From: Hymenobacter sp. BT559
GTDB lineage: Bacteria; Bacteroidota; Bacteroidia; Cytophagales; Hymenobacteraceae
Length of the DNA stretch: 64,000 bases
Assembly: GCF_016427535.1 (NCBI RefSeq)
Contig: NZ_JAELXV010000001.1
Coordinates: 806,001 to 870,000 of the forward strand
Direction of reading: 5' to 3'
Part shown: piece after piece, positions 8,194 to 17,037 of the stretch
How the letters are laid out: each line of letters begins with the position of its first letter
How positions within the stretch are numbered: position 1 is the stretch's first letter
Position numbers and translations under genes: made by a program
The notes under the pieces: model-generated
The model's database searches: none
The model's input: the letters and a program-made list of their open reading frames with translations, nothing else
What the model was told of the DNA's origin: nothing

Positions 8194-10104
8194 TTATTTT
8201 TCCAATAACCAACGGCCCAAGTCCTTGCCGGCCTGAAAATTTTCATATACTGCCGGTATTTTGCGCCCGTCGGTGTACTCGTTGTACAGCCACGGGTCGC
8301 CGAGCACAAACACCTTACCCTTGCCTAGGGTGGCCGTAGCCATAATGACCTGGCCGGCCGCATTGCTCACCAGCGGGCGGGCCGGTGCTTGCACGCGCAG
8401 CACCGATAACTCTTTGACGTAAGCCGTCTTGGCCTGCGCAAACACCGCCTTGCCGCTCCCTAGGTCTACGCGGCCTTGCTCAAACTGGCTGCCCTGCACC
8501 ATATTGATGCTTTTGTCGGTGAACTGCACACCGAAATTCTTGGCTAGCTCATTAAAGTGGCGGATTTCGCAGTTGGCGGTGTCGTTGGCCAGCAGCACCA
8601 GTGAGCCGCCGGCCTTTACCCACTCGGTAATGGCTTTGCTGTCGGCCGGCTGGATATAGTTGGGCGCAGGGCTCTCTTTCTTGGTGTCTGGGTCCACGAT
8701 GATGTAGACATTCAAGCCCTTGAGCGAAGCCGCCGTGGGGGCGCCGGGCACGGCCACAGTCTTGGCGCCCAGCTCGCGGAGTTGGTTGCCCCACAGCCAG
8801 AAGCCGCCGTGGCTGCGCTCTTCCCAGGTGTAGTGCCACTGCTCGGGCTGGCCGGTGAAGGCGTTCTTGCGCAGCTCGTGGTTGAAGTAATAATCCAATC
8901 CGACGGTCTTGCCTTGGCCCACGGCGTTTTCGGCCGCTATCTCCATTTCCACGCTCGCCAGGATAAACGGCCCCACGCCCTTCAGGTCGTTTTTGCGCAG
9001 CGGCTCGCTGAGGTAATACTCGTAGGAGCCATCGCGGTAGGGCGAGCCGCCCAAGCCGCCCACGCTCACGGTGCCATTGAAGGCTAGCGCGCCATTTTCA
9101 GTGGCCACGAAACTCTTCACCAGGCCATCGTAGCCCTTCTTGGCTATGGCCGCATATTTCTTGTCGAGGTACCCTAGGCGGGCACCCTTGGCTAGGGCGT
9201 AGACAAACATGCTGGAGCCCGAGGCCTCGGCGTAGTTGCCCTTACGGCCTTCCTGGCCCATCACGAGGCTCCAAGTGCCGGTTTTGGGGTCTTGGTACTT
9301 GGCCAGCACCGGCGCTAGGCGCTGCATGTCCTTGATGAGCTCAGCGCGGTGCGCGTTGCCAGCGGGCAGGTAGTCGAGTACATCGACCAGCGCCATGGCA
9401 TACCAGCCAATGCCGCGGTCCCAGAAGTTAGGCGACTGGCCGGTGGTTTTGTTGGCCCATTTCTGCTCGCGGCTTTCGTCGTAGCCGTGGTAGAGCAGGC
9501 CAGTTTTGGGGTCTACTAGGTTCTTCTCAATCAGCGCAAACTGCTTGGCCACATCGTCGAGACCCTTGGTGTCGGCGGTGAGGGCGCTGTACTCGGCGTA
9601 GAAGGGCTCGGCCATGTAGAGGCCATCGAGCCACATCTGGTTGGGATAGCGCTGCTTATGCCAGAATCCACCCGCCTTAGTGCGCGGCTGGGTGTCGAGT
9701 TGCTTGCGCAGGGTGGCGGCGGCCAGCCGATATTTCTCCTGCTCGGGCACTGAGGTTTGGGCCAGCAGTAGCACCGTGTGACCTACGGCAATGTTATCAA
9801 GGTTATAGTCTTCCAGCTTGTAGGTGCGGATACTGCCATCCTTGCCCACAAACTGGTCGATATTCTTTTTGATGTATGTGAAATACCTAGGGTCGCCGGT
9901 GCGCTGCCACACGCGCTCCAGCGCCCGGTCCATCAGGCCCTGCTCATAGTCCCAGCGGGCCGTTTTGCGGTCGCCCACCACAATGGAATCGGGCTGCCAC
10001 GCCATAAACGCATCGGCCATGCGCTGCGACAGGGGCTGCGTTTGGGCCGAGGCGAAGAAAGGCGTAGCGAGGGTGGCGGTGAGCAGGAGGGTGGGAAATT
10101 TCAT
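8194..10104 (-). CDS. GH105 unsaturated rhamnogalacturonyl hydrolase fused to DUF4350
   Basis: A 636-residue secreted protein. After a signal peptide (1-21), residues about 25-400 form the (alpha/alpha)6 barrel of GH105 (YteR/YesR type), with QMWLDGLYMAEPF (the Asp near 160 is the expected catalytic residue) and FWDRGIGWYAMALVD. The enzyme hydrates and cleaves the unsaturated uronyl residue left by pectate or rhamnogalacturonan lyases. Residues about 480-636 resemble the DUF4350/glutamine-amidotransferase-like fold (NVYIIVDPDTKKE, GGSLVLLANDT, FVLGDPWLYNEY). Start is ATG 10104 (MKFPTLLLTA), the signal peptide start. The frame remains open upstream only because it runs into an inverted repeat. 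Confidence 0.92.
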   Translation of the reverse strand: MKFPTLLLTATLATPFFASAQTQPLSQRMADAFMAWQPDSIVVGDRKTARWDYEQGLMDRALERVWQRTGDPRYFTYIKKNIDQFVGKDGSIRTYKLEDYNLDNIAVGHTVLLLAQTSVPEQEKYRLAAATLRKQLDTQPRTKAGGFWHKQRYPNQMWLDGLYMAEPFYAEYSALTADTKGLDDVAKQFALIEKNLVDPKTGLLYHGYDESREQKWANKTTGQSPNFWDRGIGWYAMALVDVLDYLPAGNAHRAELIKDMQRLAPVLAKYQDPKTGTWSLVMGQEGRKGNYAEASGSSMFVYALAKGARLGYLDKKYAAIAKKGYDGLVKSFVATENGALAFNGTVSVGGLGGSPYRDGSYEYYLSEPLRKNDLKGVGPFILASVEMEIAAENAVGQGKTVGLDYYFNHELRKNAFTGQPEQWHYTWEERSHGGFWLWGNQLRELGAKTVAVPGAPTAASLKGLNVYIIVDPDTKKESPAPNYIQPADSKAITEWVKAGGSLVLLANDTANCEIRHFNELAKNFGVQFTDKSINMVQGSQFEQGRVDLGSGKAVFAQAKTAYVKELSVLRVQAPARPLVSNAAGQVIMATATLGKGKVFVLGDPWLYNEYTDGRKIPAVYENFQAGKDLGRWLLEK

Positions 10105-10127
10105 AAAGTAAGACCGCCCTGCCGTGA

Positions 10128-10271
10128 GACCCCACCCCCCGGCCCCCTCCCCTCCGGGAGAGGGGGAACCTGACGATTTGATAATGCGACGGAGCAATTA
10201 TTTCAATAAAAAACTTAGTGAAATTGCGTTAGGCTCCCCTCTCCCGGAGGGGAGGGGGCCGGGGGTGGGGT
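10128..10271. repeat. 144-bp inverted-repeat element, GC-rich arms of about 42 bp
   Basis: The left arm 10128-10171 and right arm 10231-10271 are reverse complements with only one or two indels, built of CCCCGGCCCCCTCCCCTCC and GGGAGAGGGG. The interior (about 60 nt) is AT-rich. It occupies the gap between the GH105 start and the GH28 stop. A degenerate relative with the same AACC(C)TGAC boundary lies at 59860-59945. Confidence 0.85.
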
Positions 10272-10277
10272 AACTCG

Positions 10278-11954
10278 TTAGCGCGTGGCTACCACTACCG
10301 TTTTCTTACCCACTTTCTGGCCCAACTCCACGTCCTTCTTGGCTAGCTTAGTGTTAGTATTCGTCAAGCGGATGCCTTGGCTGCGGTCACCGGTCACGCG
10401 TAGCAGCAGGTCGGCGCCGCTGGCGTAGCGCAGGTTGTCGAAGCTGATGTTCTTGCTGTTCTGCACTTCGAGCACGGGCTTAGTTTGGGTCGAAAGCAAG
10501 GTCACGTTTTTGAGGCGAATGTTTTCGGCCTCCTGGCATAGCATGCCTTTTTTGCTTTCTAGGGTGATGTTTTCGAGGTTGATGTCCTTAATGTTCATCT
10601 CGGGCAGGCCGCGTACCAGGATGCCCGTATCGGCGCCTTTGCACACCACATTCTTGATGTAAAATCCCTTAAACTGCGGGGTGCCCTCGCCCAGCGGCTG
10701 CGCCGCAATCACGGGCGGCTCGCTCGATTCGCCAGCCACCGGCACGGGGTCTTTGGCGGCATAGTACATGTCAAACAAGATGGCTTGGCCGGCAATATCC
10801 GTCATGGCGACGCCATCGACGTGGATATTCTCGACCACGCCGCCGCGGCCGCGGGTTGTCTTGAAGCGCAGTCCCACATCGGTACCTAGGAAGGCGCAGT
10901 CGTTCACAAACAGGTTGCGGGCGCCGCCCGACATCTCGGAGCCAATCACGAAGCCGCCGTGGGCATGGTACACCTTGCAGTGGCTAAATACGAAGTTTTC
11001 GGTGGGCACGCCGCGCTTGCGGCCTTCGGCGTCGCGGCCGCTCTTGATGCAAATGCCATCGTCGCCTACGTCGAAGGTGCAGCCTTCCACCAAGCCGTTG
11101 CGGCACGATTCCAGGTCCAGCGCGTCGGTGTTCTGGCCATACCAGGGGTTTTTGGCGGTCACGCGGCGTAGGGTAATATCCTCGCACAGCAGCGGGTGGA
11201 TAGTCCAGGCCGGCGAATTTTGGATGGTAAAGTCTTCGAGCAAAATCTGCTTGCAGCGCGTGAGGCTGAGCATATTGGGCCGTAGAAAGTCGCGGATGTC
11301 ATCGAAGTCGCCGGGGTTCAAGCTCTTGCGTGGAGTGCCGGCTGCTACCAGCTGATTGCCCTTGCGCGAAGAGGCCGACGGGTACCACGTGTCCTGCTTG
11401 TCGTTGAGCACGCCGCCCGAGGCCACCAGCTTCTTCCACTCGCCTTCGCTGAGCTTGTTCTTCTTAACAAGCCGCCAGGCATCGCCCGCCCCGTCGAATG
11501 TGCCGCGACCCGTGATGGCAATGTTCTGCAAGTCAATCCCCGAAATGGGGGCCTGGCTGCGAATAGCATCTTCGCCTTCCCAGGTGGTTTTCACGAGTGG
11601 GTATTTGCTGCGGTCGGCCGTGAACTGCACCAGCGCCCCCGGCGCCAGGTGCAGGTTCACATTGTTTTGCAGTACAATAGGCCCCGTGAGCCACAGCCCG
11701 GCGGGCACCAGCACCGTGCCGCCCCCCTTCGAAGCGCAAGCCGTAATAGCTTTTTGAAACGCTTCCGTATTCAGGGTTTGGCCATCGGCTACGGCTCCGT
11801 ATTGGCGCAGGCTAAAGGTATCCTTCTTAAACTGAGCTTGCCGCACGGTGGGTAGCTCGGCAGCGGTGGTGGGCAGGGCCGGAGGGGTAGGAGCCACGGG
11901 GCGAGCAGCAGCAAGCGCCAGCAAGGCGCCCGGAACAAGCAGCAAGTGCTTCAT
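10278..11954 (-). CDS. GH28 polygalacturonase-type glycoside hydrolase
   Basis: A 558-residue secreted beta-helix enzyme, first gene in the transcription order of the pectin locus. Signal peptide 1-20; FSLRQYGAVADGQTLNT (47-63) is the usual family entry. Catalytic landmarks are NTDALD (275-280), GDDGICIKSG (297-306), HGGFVIGSE (332-340) and RFKT (363-366), equivalent to the NTD, DD, GHG and RIK motifs. The middle His motif reads HGG rather than GHG and RFKT replaces RIKT, both seen in exo-acting or rhamnogalacturonan-type GH28; endo versus exo cannot be decided here. Residues about 160-215 are an insertion relative to short fungal enzymes. Downstream inverted repeat 10128-10271. Confidence 0.92.
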   Translation of the reverse strand: MKHLLLVPGALLALAAARPVAPTPPALPTTAAELPTVRQAQFKKDTFSLRQYGAVADGQTLNTEAFQKAITACASKGGGTVLVPAGLWLTGPIVLQNNVNLHLAPGALVQFTADRSKYPLVKTTWEGEDAIRSQAPISGIDLQNIAITGRGTFDGAGDAWRLVKKNKLSEGEWKKLVASGGVLNDKQDTWYPSASSRKGNQLVAAGTPRKSLNPGDFDDIRDFLRPNMLSLTRCKQILLEDFTIQNSPAWTIHPLLCEDITLRRVTAKNPWYGQNTDALDLESCRNGLVEGCTFDVGDDGICIKSGRDAEGRKRGVPTENFVFSHCKVYHAHGGFVIGSEMSGGARNLFVNDCAFLGTDVGLRFKTTRGRGGVVENIHVDGVAMTDIAGQAILFDMYYAAKDPVPVAGESSEPPVIAAQPLGEGTPQFKGFYIKNVVCKGADTGILVRGLPEMNIKDINLENITLESKKGMLCQEAENIRLKNVTLLSTQTKPVLEVQNSKNISFDNLRYASGADLLLRVTGDRSQGIRLTNTNTKLAKKDVELGQKVGKKTVVVATR

Positions 11955-12382
11955 AAAGGAGAGGAAACGGCTAGGTCCCGTAAGGAGCTAGCGCGACGGG
12001 GTGGGAGCGGCGCAAAATAAAACGATTCCGTGCCAGCCTAGGAGGCTAGCCAGAAACTTAGTGGGGGAATACTAACCTGCGGCCGTCGTTGGCGCAAGCT
12101 AGAGCGGCGATTTATTTGCGGCATCGTTACCGGCAACGTTGTCGGTGAGCCGTGGCGCAGCAAGTAGGGGCTTGGCAGGCATAGCTTTCGCCCACCCGCC
12201 AGTGCCGACCTAGAGTAGTCAACGTCCCAATAAGTAGTACAATTACTAGGGGGTAGGGTGGGGCGTAGCTCGCGAAAGCACCACCGCCGCCAGCCGGCTA
12301 CTTGGCCCCTAGGGTGCCCGCGGGCCGTGATACCGGGGCGAGGCGAGGCTTACTTTTGCGGCAAATTTTAAGGGTGCTGTGT
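11955..12382. other. 428-bp intergenic region between divergent genes
   Basis: This is the region from which the pectin locus (minus) and the DUF3078 gene (plus) must be transcribed. I find a good plus-strand -7 box at 12351 (listed) but no convincing minus-strand TAnnTTTG for the pectin genes. Short self-complementary words (GCTAGCC, CCTAGG) occur. No small gene is supported and no regulator-binding repeat is obvious. Confidence 0.5.
12351..12358 (+). promoter_or_regulatory. Bacteroidota -7 box TACTTTTG
   Basis: TACTTTTG followed by CGGC matches TAnnTTTG, 25 nt upstream of the DUF3078 start at 12383. The -33 element is not clear. Confidence 0.55.
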
Positions 12383-13291
12383 ATGAAAAAAATGCTTACG
12401 CTAGTGGTTGCGTTGGCCGGTGTGCGGCCCGCTTTGGGCCAAACTACCCCGGCGGCGGCCGATTCGGGGCGGGTGCGCTACTGGGGCACTAGTCTGAAAG
12501 CGGGCCTGAATGCCAACGAGTCGCTGCTGTCAGATAACTGGAAAGGCGGCGGCGCGACCACCGTTGGCGTGAGCGGGCTTTTCAACGGCAAAGCCACCTA
12601 TCATCGCGAGCGCCACACCTGGGCCAACCAGGCCGATTTTCTGTTTGCCTTTCAGTACGCCAAGGGCCAGGGCTACCGCAAAACCCTCGACCGCCTGTGG
12701 CTCGATACCAACTACGGCTACGACCTGACCAAGAAATGGGGCTTGTTTACGGCGGTGAACTTGCTAACGCAGTTTGCCCCCGGCTATCAGTACGACGACG
12801 ACCAGCCGCGGCTCGTGTCGAGCTTTCTGGCGCCGGGCTATGTCACCAGTTCCTACGGCATTGAGTATCACCCCTCGGCGCGGTTCAAGCTGCGACTGTC
12901 ACCCTTCTCTCCCCGCCTCACGGTGGTGCGCGACCTAGCGCGCTTTCAGGGCGCGCCCACCGATGTCATCTACGGCGTAGACCCTGGCCGCACGGTGCGC
13001 TGGGAGGTGCTGGCTGCGCAAGCCTTGGCCGAGCTCGACCAGCCCCTAGGTTCTAATGCTAACCTGAAGGTGCGCTACGTGCTGTTTGGCAACTACGAAA
13101 CCTTTACGCCTCAAAAGATTGACCACCGCCTCGACCTCACCATCACGGCCAAGGTGAACAAATACATTAACGTGAGCCTGAGCGGCATAGTGCTCTACGA
13201 CTACGACCAGGACCCCGGCGTGCAGTACAGCCAGAGCCTGGCTCTGGGCATCTTGCTGAGCCGCGAGCGGGCCGCCACGGCCCCTAGGTAG
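12383..13291 (+). CDS. DUF3078 family outer-surface protein
   Basis: A 302-residue protein with a signal peptide (MKKMLTLVVALAGVRPALGQ). The mature part has alternating hydrophobic/aromatic strands typical of the Bacteroidota DUF3078 family: LKAGLNANESLLSDNWKGGG near the start, the FAFQYAKGQGYRKTLDRLWL stretch, and a C-terminal strand pattern. It is predicted to be a beta-barrel-like outer-membrane protein with no assigned activity. Start is ATG 12383, the first codon of the signal peptide and 25 nt after a TACTTTTG box; the frame is open further upstream to 12302 but that part includes the promoter. Convergent with the next gene (11 nt gap). Confidence 0.82.
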   Translation: MKKMLTLVVALAGVRPALGQTTPAAADSGRVRYWGTSLKAGLNANESLLSDNWKGGGATTVGVSGLFNGKATYHRERHTWANQADFLFAFQYAKGQGYRKTLDRLWLDTNYGYDLTKKWGLFTAVNLLTQFAPGYQYDDDQPRLVSSFLAPGYVTSSYGIEYHPSARFKLRLSPFSPRLTVVRDLARFQGAPTDVIYGVDPGRTVRWEVLAAQALAELDQPLGSNANLKVRYVLFGNYETFTPQKIDHRLDLTITAKVNKYINVSLSGIVLYDYDQDPGVQYSQSLALGILLSRERAATAPR

Positions 13292-13302
13292 GCGCCCCGA
13301 GT

Positions 13303-13737
13303 CTATTGCCCTAAAAGCGTGGTATGCAGCTCCGCTTTGGCTTCGGCCACCGTGCGGTGCAGGCTGGTCGTGATGGGATACTCTGGATAAGCCAGGGCGT
13401 TGGCGGAATAAGTGTTTACCGTAATCTGGCCAAATACACTATCGGGCACCACGAAGCTCACGTGCCGAATGCCGGCCAGGTACGCCCGCCGGTTCCAGTC
13501 GGTAGCCAGCCACTCTTGGTCGGCGGCCCGGATGGCGCTGTGGTTGCGGGTATCGGCGAGCCACCCCAGCGGCTGCGTGTGCTGGGCTTCGGCTCGGTAT
13601 AGCTCCAGGCCCCGGTCCATGAGCGCGCGAAACTCCTCGCTGTTGGCAAAGCCATGCCAGGCGATAACGAGGCAGGGAACCTCGGGCGCAAGCATCATAT
13701 CCCCGTAGGGTTGGGCATAAAGGACGGTATCGGCCAC
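13303..13737 (-). CDS. Small conserved-type hypothetical protein (possibly SpoIIAA/STAS-like)
   Basis: A 144-residue soluble protein without signal or membrane segments. The pattern CLVIAWHGFANSEEFRALMD, then GWLADTRNHSAI, then RRAYLAGIRHVSFVVPD, with alternating strand and helix, recalls the SpoIIAA-like/STAS fold of Bacteroidota hypothetical proteins, but no diagnostic motif is present, so the fold is a guess. Composition and codon use match neighbouring genes, so it is probably real. It is convergent with the DUF3078 gene and divergent from the TonB-dependent receptor. Confidence 0.7.
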   Translation of the reverse strand: MADTVLYAQPYGDMMLAPEVPCLVIAWHGFANSEEFRALMDRGLELYRAEAQHTQPLGWLADTRNHSAIRAADQEWLATDWNRRAYLAGIRHVSFVVPDSVFGQITVNTYSANALAYPEYPITTSLHRTVAEAKAELHTTLLGQ

Positions 13738-13825
13738 AGAAAAAAGCGTGGGGAAAGGGCTACCGCGCTCACCAGCTTATACGCATATACTATGACCTAG
13801 GGTATGTGCCCGGGTAGAGTAGGGC

Positions 13826-13833
13826 TACCTTTG
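13826..13833 (+). promoter_or_regulatory. Bacteroidota -7 box TACCTTTG
   Basis: TACCTTTG plus C, an exact TAnnTTTG match, lies 22 nt upstream of the receptor start at 13856. A TATGTG about 24 nt further upstream is a poor -33 candidate. No cobalamin riboswitch features are seen in the short leader. Confidence 0.6.
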
Positions 13834-13855
13834 CGGCCGTTTTTACCTCCTCTAT

Positions 13856-15838
13856 ATGCCCCGAATTTTACTGGCCGCTGCGAGTATCGCGCTGGCTTTG
13901 CCGCTGGCTGCGCAGGCGCAGCGCCCTGCTGCCCCCGCCGATAGCGCTGGTGCTAAGCGCCTTCAGGAAGTAACCGTGTACGCTACCCGCCTAGGGCAGC
14001 TGGCGGGCCAAACCGGCCGCTACGTGACCGTGGTGCCCGGCACGGCGCTCAACCGCTACCCCGTCACGTCGCTCGACGACCTGCTGCGCTTTTTGCCGGC
14101 CCTAGAGGTGCAGAGCCGCGGCAGCTTTGGCGCCCAGGCCGACATCACGCTGCGCGGCAGCACCTTCAACCAAGTGCTGCTGCTGCTAGATGGCATGCGC
14201 CTCAACGACCCGCTGACCGGCCACTTCGCGGGCTACCTGCCCATTGCGCCGGCCGAGATAGAGCAGATTGAGATAGTGCGTGGGCCCGGTGCGGCGCTCT
14301 ACGGGCCCGATGCCGTGGGCGGCTTCATCAACATCGTAACCAAGACCTTTGCCGCCACCCACCGCCCCGATGGCGTCGAGCTGGCGGGCACTTTCATGGC
14401 CGGCGAGTATGGTCTGAAAAGCACCAACGCCGGCTTTTATGGCCAGGAGAAGGGCTTGCGCTTTGCGGGTGGTATCCTGAACAACACGGCCAGCGGCCAG
14501 ATGCGCGACGTGCCCAGCAACGCCCAGCGCAACGACGTGAAGCTGAATACCTACTCGCTGTCGGGGGCGTACCAGATTACCGAAAAGTTCAGCGCGGCGG
14601 CTCGCGCCAGCTTCGACCGGCGTGACTTCAACGCCCAGTATTTCTACACCACCAACCCCACCGACCAGGCCCGCGAGGTAGCCACCCGCGACTGGTACCA
14701 GGGCCAGCTGCGCTACGATTGGAGCGAGCGCGCTCGCACCGAGCTGCAAGTAGTAGGCACAGCCAGCACCGATGTGTATGTCTTCACGCCGACCTCGGTG
14801 GCCAGCGACCACCTCATGCACTACCTCAATGTGCAGGGCCAGCACCAGCTGCAACTGTCTAACAAAGTGCGCGCTACCCTAGGGGGGCAAGCCGACCGCC
14901 GCGCGGTGCAGAGCAACGACCGCGGCGACCACGCGGTTTGGCACACGGGGGCGTTCGCGGTGGCTGTAGTGGCGCCCACTCCTCGCTTGAACCTCACGGC
15001 GGCCCTGCGTCTCGACCACGACCAGGCTTACGGTACCGAGCTGGTGCCGCAGCTCAATGCCAGCCAGCAGGTGGGCGAGAAGCTAACCGTACGCGGGGCA
15101 GTGGGCCGCGCCATTCGGGCGGCCAATTTTACGGAGCAGTACAACTCGGCCATTCGCCCCGGCATCGTGCCCACGGGCTTCAATGTGGGCAATCCCGGCC
15201 TGGCCGCCGAACGCACCTTCAACTACGAAGCGGGCTTCGACTACCAGCCCGTGTCGGCGTTCACGGTGCGCAGCACGTACTTCAACCGGTATGGTAAGAA
15301 CCTGATTGACTACGTCAGCCAGCCGGGCCGCCAGGTGATTGAGGCCACGGGCTTTACCAACTTGAACCCGAATGCGACCTACCGCTTTGCCCAAAACCTG
15401 TTTGCCGTCACTACCCAGGGCATCGAAACTGAGCTGACTACCCGCGCCCAGCTTACGCCCGGCCTGCGCCTCGATGGCTCGGTAGGTTACACCTGGGTGC
15501 GCCTCAGCAAGGATGGCGATGTGGTGTCGCAGTACTTGTCTAATGTGGCTCGGCACCTAATATCGGGCAATGTGAGTCTTACGCATCGCCGCGGCACGCT
15601 TACCCTAGGTGGCCTTTTTAAGCAGCGCGATGCCCAAGCGGCCGCTGCCATCAGCCGCGAGCTCACGCCGAGCTACGCCGTTTTTAACGCGCGCCTCGAC
15701 CTAGCCCTGCTGCCCGAGCGCCTCTGGCTCACGGGCCAGGCTCAGAACCTGTTCAACGCCAAGTACTCGGACCTCCTAGGTGCCCAAATGCCTACGCGCT
15801 GGCTCATGGCCGGCGTGCGCGTGGCCCTTCGCCGCTAA
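13856..15838 (+). CDS. TonB-dependent receptor, BtuB-like
   Basis: A 660-residue outer-membrane receptor for TonB-energised uptake. Signal peptide 1-21; a TonB-box-like LQEVTVYA (37-44); plug domain about 50-165 with LRGSTFNQVLLLLDGMRLND and IEIVRGPGAALYGPDAVGG; then a beta-barrel ending in GAQMPTRWLMAGVRVALRR with the terminal strand. The compact plug and barrel length fit the BtuB/vitamin-siderophore subgroup, not the SusC type (no carboxypeptidase-like N-terminal domain). There is no SusD partner. Ligand unknown; B12 is only a possibility, since no cobalamin riboswitch or ABC transporter is adjacent. Confidence 0.9.
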   Translation: MPRILLAAASIALALPLAAQAQRPAAPADSAGAKRLQEVTVYATRLGQLAGQTGRYVTVVPGTALNRYPVTSLDDLLRFLPALEVQSRGSFGAQADITLRGSTFNQVLLLLDGMRLNDPLTGHFAGYLPIAPAEIEQIEIVRGPGAALYGPDAVGGFINIVTKTFAATHRPDGVELAGTFMAGEYGLKSTNAGFYGQEKGLRFAGGILNNTASGQMRDVPSNAQRNDVKLNTYSLSGAYQITEKFSAAARASFDRRDFNAQYFYTTNPTDQAREVATRDWYQGQLRYDWSERARTELQVVGTASTDVYVFTPTSVASDHLMHYLNVQGQHQLQLSNKVRATLGGQADRRAVQSNDRGDHAVWHTGAFAVAVVAPTPRLNLTAALRLDHDQAYGTELVPQLNASQQVGEKLTVRGAVGRAIRAANFTEQYNSAIRPGIVPTGFNVGNPGLAAERTFNYEAGFDYQPVSAFTVRSTYFNRYGKNLIDYVSQPGRQVIEATGFTNLNPNATYRFAQNLFAVTTQGIETELTTRAQLTPGLRLDGSVGYTWVRLSKDGDVVSQYLSNVARHLISGNVSLTHRRGTLTLGGLFKQRDAQAAAAISRELTPSYAVFNARLDLALLPERLWLTGQAQNLFNAKYSDLLGAQMPTRWLMAGVRVALRR

Positions 15839-15855
15839 GTGCTTAAATGATAAGC

Positions 15856-15937
15856 TGTCATGCTGGGATTGCGAAGCATTTTCTCCCGGTTGAGATAACC
15901 TTGCGTGATTAAGATGCTTCGCGGGCTCAGTATGACA
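15856..15937. repeat. REP-like palindrome (TGTCATGCTG...CAGTATGACA)
   Basis: Inverted arms TGTCATGCTGGGATTGCGAA / TTCGCGGGCTCAGTATGACA with GAAGCATTTT and AAGATGCTTC inside. It starts 17 nt after the receptor stop codon. The match between the arms is imperfect compared with copies at 20342 and 55589. Confidence 0.8.
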
Positions 15938-16036
15938 GGCGTTTTTAGAGCCTGCTCGGTTAGGCCCCACGCGCGTCACGGGCCTTGGTGGACTTCCACG
16001 TTAATAAGAAAACGTTAGCATTGATTTGTCGCAGCT

Positions 16037-16969
16037 ATGAACGCTCTAACCTCTACGCCTGGTCCTGCCGCACCGCGCCGAGTGCTACTGCTGTTGGCGT
16101 TTGCGGCGGTGTACCTCATTTGGGGTTCTACTTATTTGGCGGTTAAGTATGCCATTGCCACGTTGCCGCCGCTCCTTATGGCGGGCGCTCGCTTTCTGTT
16201 GGCGGGACTGGTGATGTCGGCGGTTGGCCGGGCATCGGCCGACTATGAGCCGCCCACCGCTGCACAGTGGCGCACCAGCGTTGTAGTTGGAGCCCTGCTG
16301 CTGATGGGGGGCAATGGCGGTGTGGTGCTGGCCGAGCGCTACATTCCGTCGAGCCTGGCCGCGCTGCTCGTGGCCGTCGAGCCCTTTTGGATAGTGCTGC
16401 TGAGCTGGTTATGGCTGCGCCAGCCGCGGCCCAGCGGCAAGGTGCTGCTGGGGTTGCTGCTGGGTTTTGGTGGGGTGTATTTGCTAGTGGGCGAGCAGCT
16501 GGGCATCGGCTCGGGCTCGCGGCAATTGCTGAGCGCAGGGGCAGTCATTGGGGCGGCCTTTTGCTGGGCAGCGGGTTCGCTCTATGGCTTGCGGGCACCT
16601 AGCCCTAGGTCGGCCGTGCAGGGTGCGGGCATGCAAATGCTGGCCGGGGGCGTGCTCTTGCTTGTACTGGGCCTGCTCGTTGGTGAGGGGCGCGAGCTGC
16701 ACCTAGGGCAGGTGTCGCGGGCGTCGTGGCTGGGCTTTGGGTACCTAGTGGTGTTCGGCTCGCTGGTGGCCTTCACGGCCTACAGCTGGCTCATGAAAAA
16801 CGCCCCCGCGGCCCGCGTAGCCACCTACGCCTATGTCAATCCGGTAGTAGCTGTGCTGCTGGGCTGGGTTATGCTCGGCGAGGCCCTTACCGGCCAGATG
16901 CTGCTAGGCGCGATAGTTATCGTAGGCTCGGTAGTACTCATCACGGCGCCATCTGAGAAGGCTGGCTGA
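16037..16969 (+). CDS. EamA-family (DMT superfamily) membrane transporter
   Basis: A 310-residue inner-membrane protein with ten hydrophobic helices arranged as two EamA repeats (about 17-150 and 165-300). The first repeat opens with VYLIWGSTYLAVKYAIATLP, the signature of the YedA/RhaT-like drug/metabolite exporters, and both repeats contain the proline-bearing helices (RYIPSSLAALLVAVEPFW; YAYVNPVVAVLLGW). Such proteins export amino acids or other small metabolites; no substrate can be assigned. It is monocistronic, between a REP-like palindrome and a small frameshifted gene. Confidence 0.88.
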   Translation: MNALTSTPGPAAPRRVLLLLAFAAVYLIWGSTYLAVKYAIATLPPLLMAGARFLLAGLVMSAVGRASADYEPPTAAQWRTSVVVGALLLMGGNGGVVLAERYIPSSLAALLVAVEPFWIVLLSWLWLRQPRPSGKVLLGLLLGFGGVYLLVGEQLGIGSGSRQLLSAGAVIGAAFCWAAGSLYGLRAPSPRSAVQGAGMQMLAGGVLLLVLGLLVGEGRELHLGQVSRASWLGFGYLVVFGSLVAFTAYSWLMKNAPAARVATYAYVNPVVAVLLGWVMLGEALTGQMLLGAIVIVGSVVLITAPSEKAG

Positions 16970-17037
16970 TAAGTCCATGGTATGGTATTCGCTAGGGAAA
17001 TGCTACTTGCATTCCTCACTGCTAATCCCTTTTTCTG

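Noticed and set aside
12302..12382. A 27-residue N-terminal extension of the DUF3078 protein
   Set aside because: It would place the -7 box inside the coding region and precede a perfect signal peptide start.
13743..13855. A cobalamin riboswitch upstream of the BtuB-like receptor
   Set aside because: The leader after the -7 box is only about 20 nt, and no B12-box-like sequence is present.
14186..14854. A 222-codon minus-strand frame in the receptor gene
   Set aside because: Antisense of the plug and barrel coding sequence; no start context or family features.
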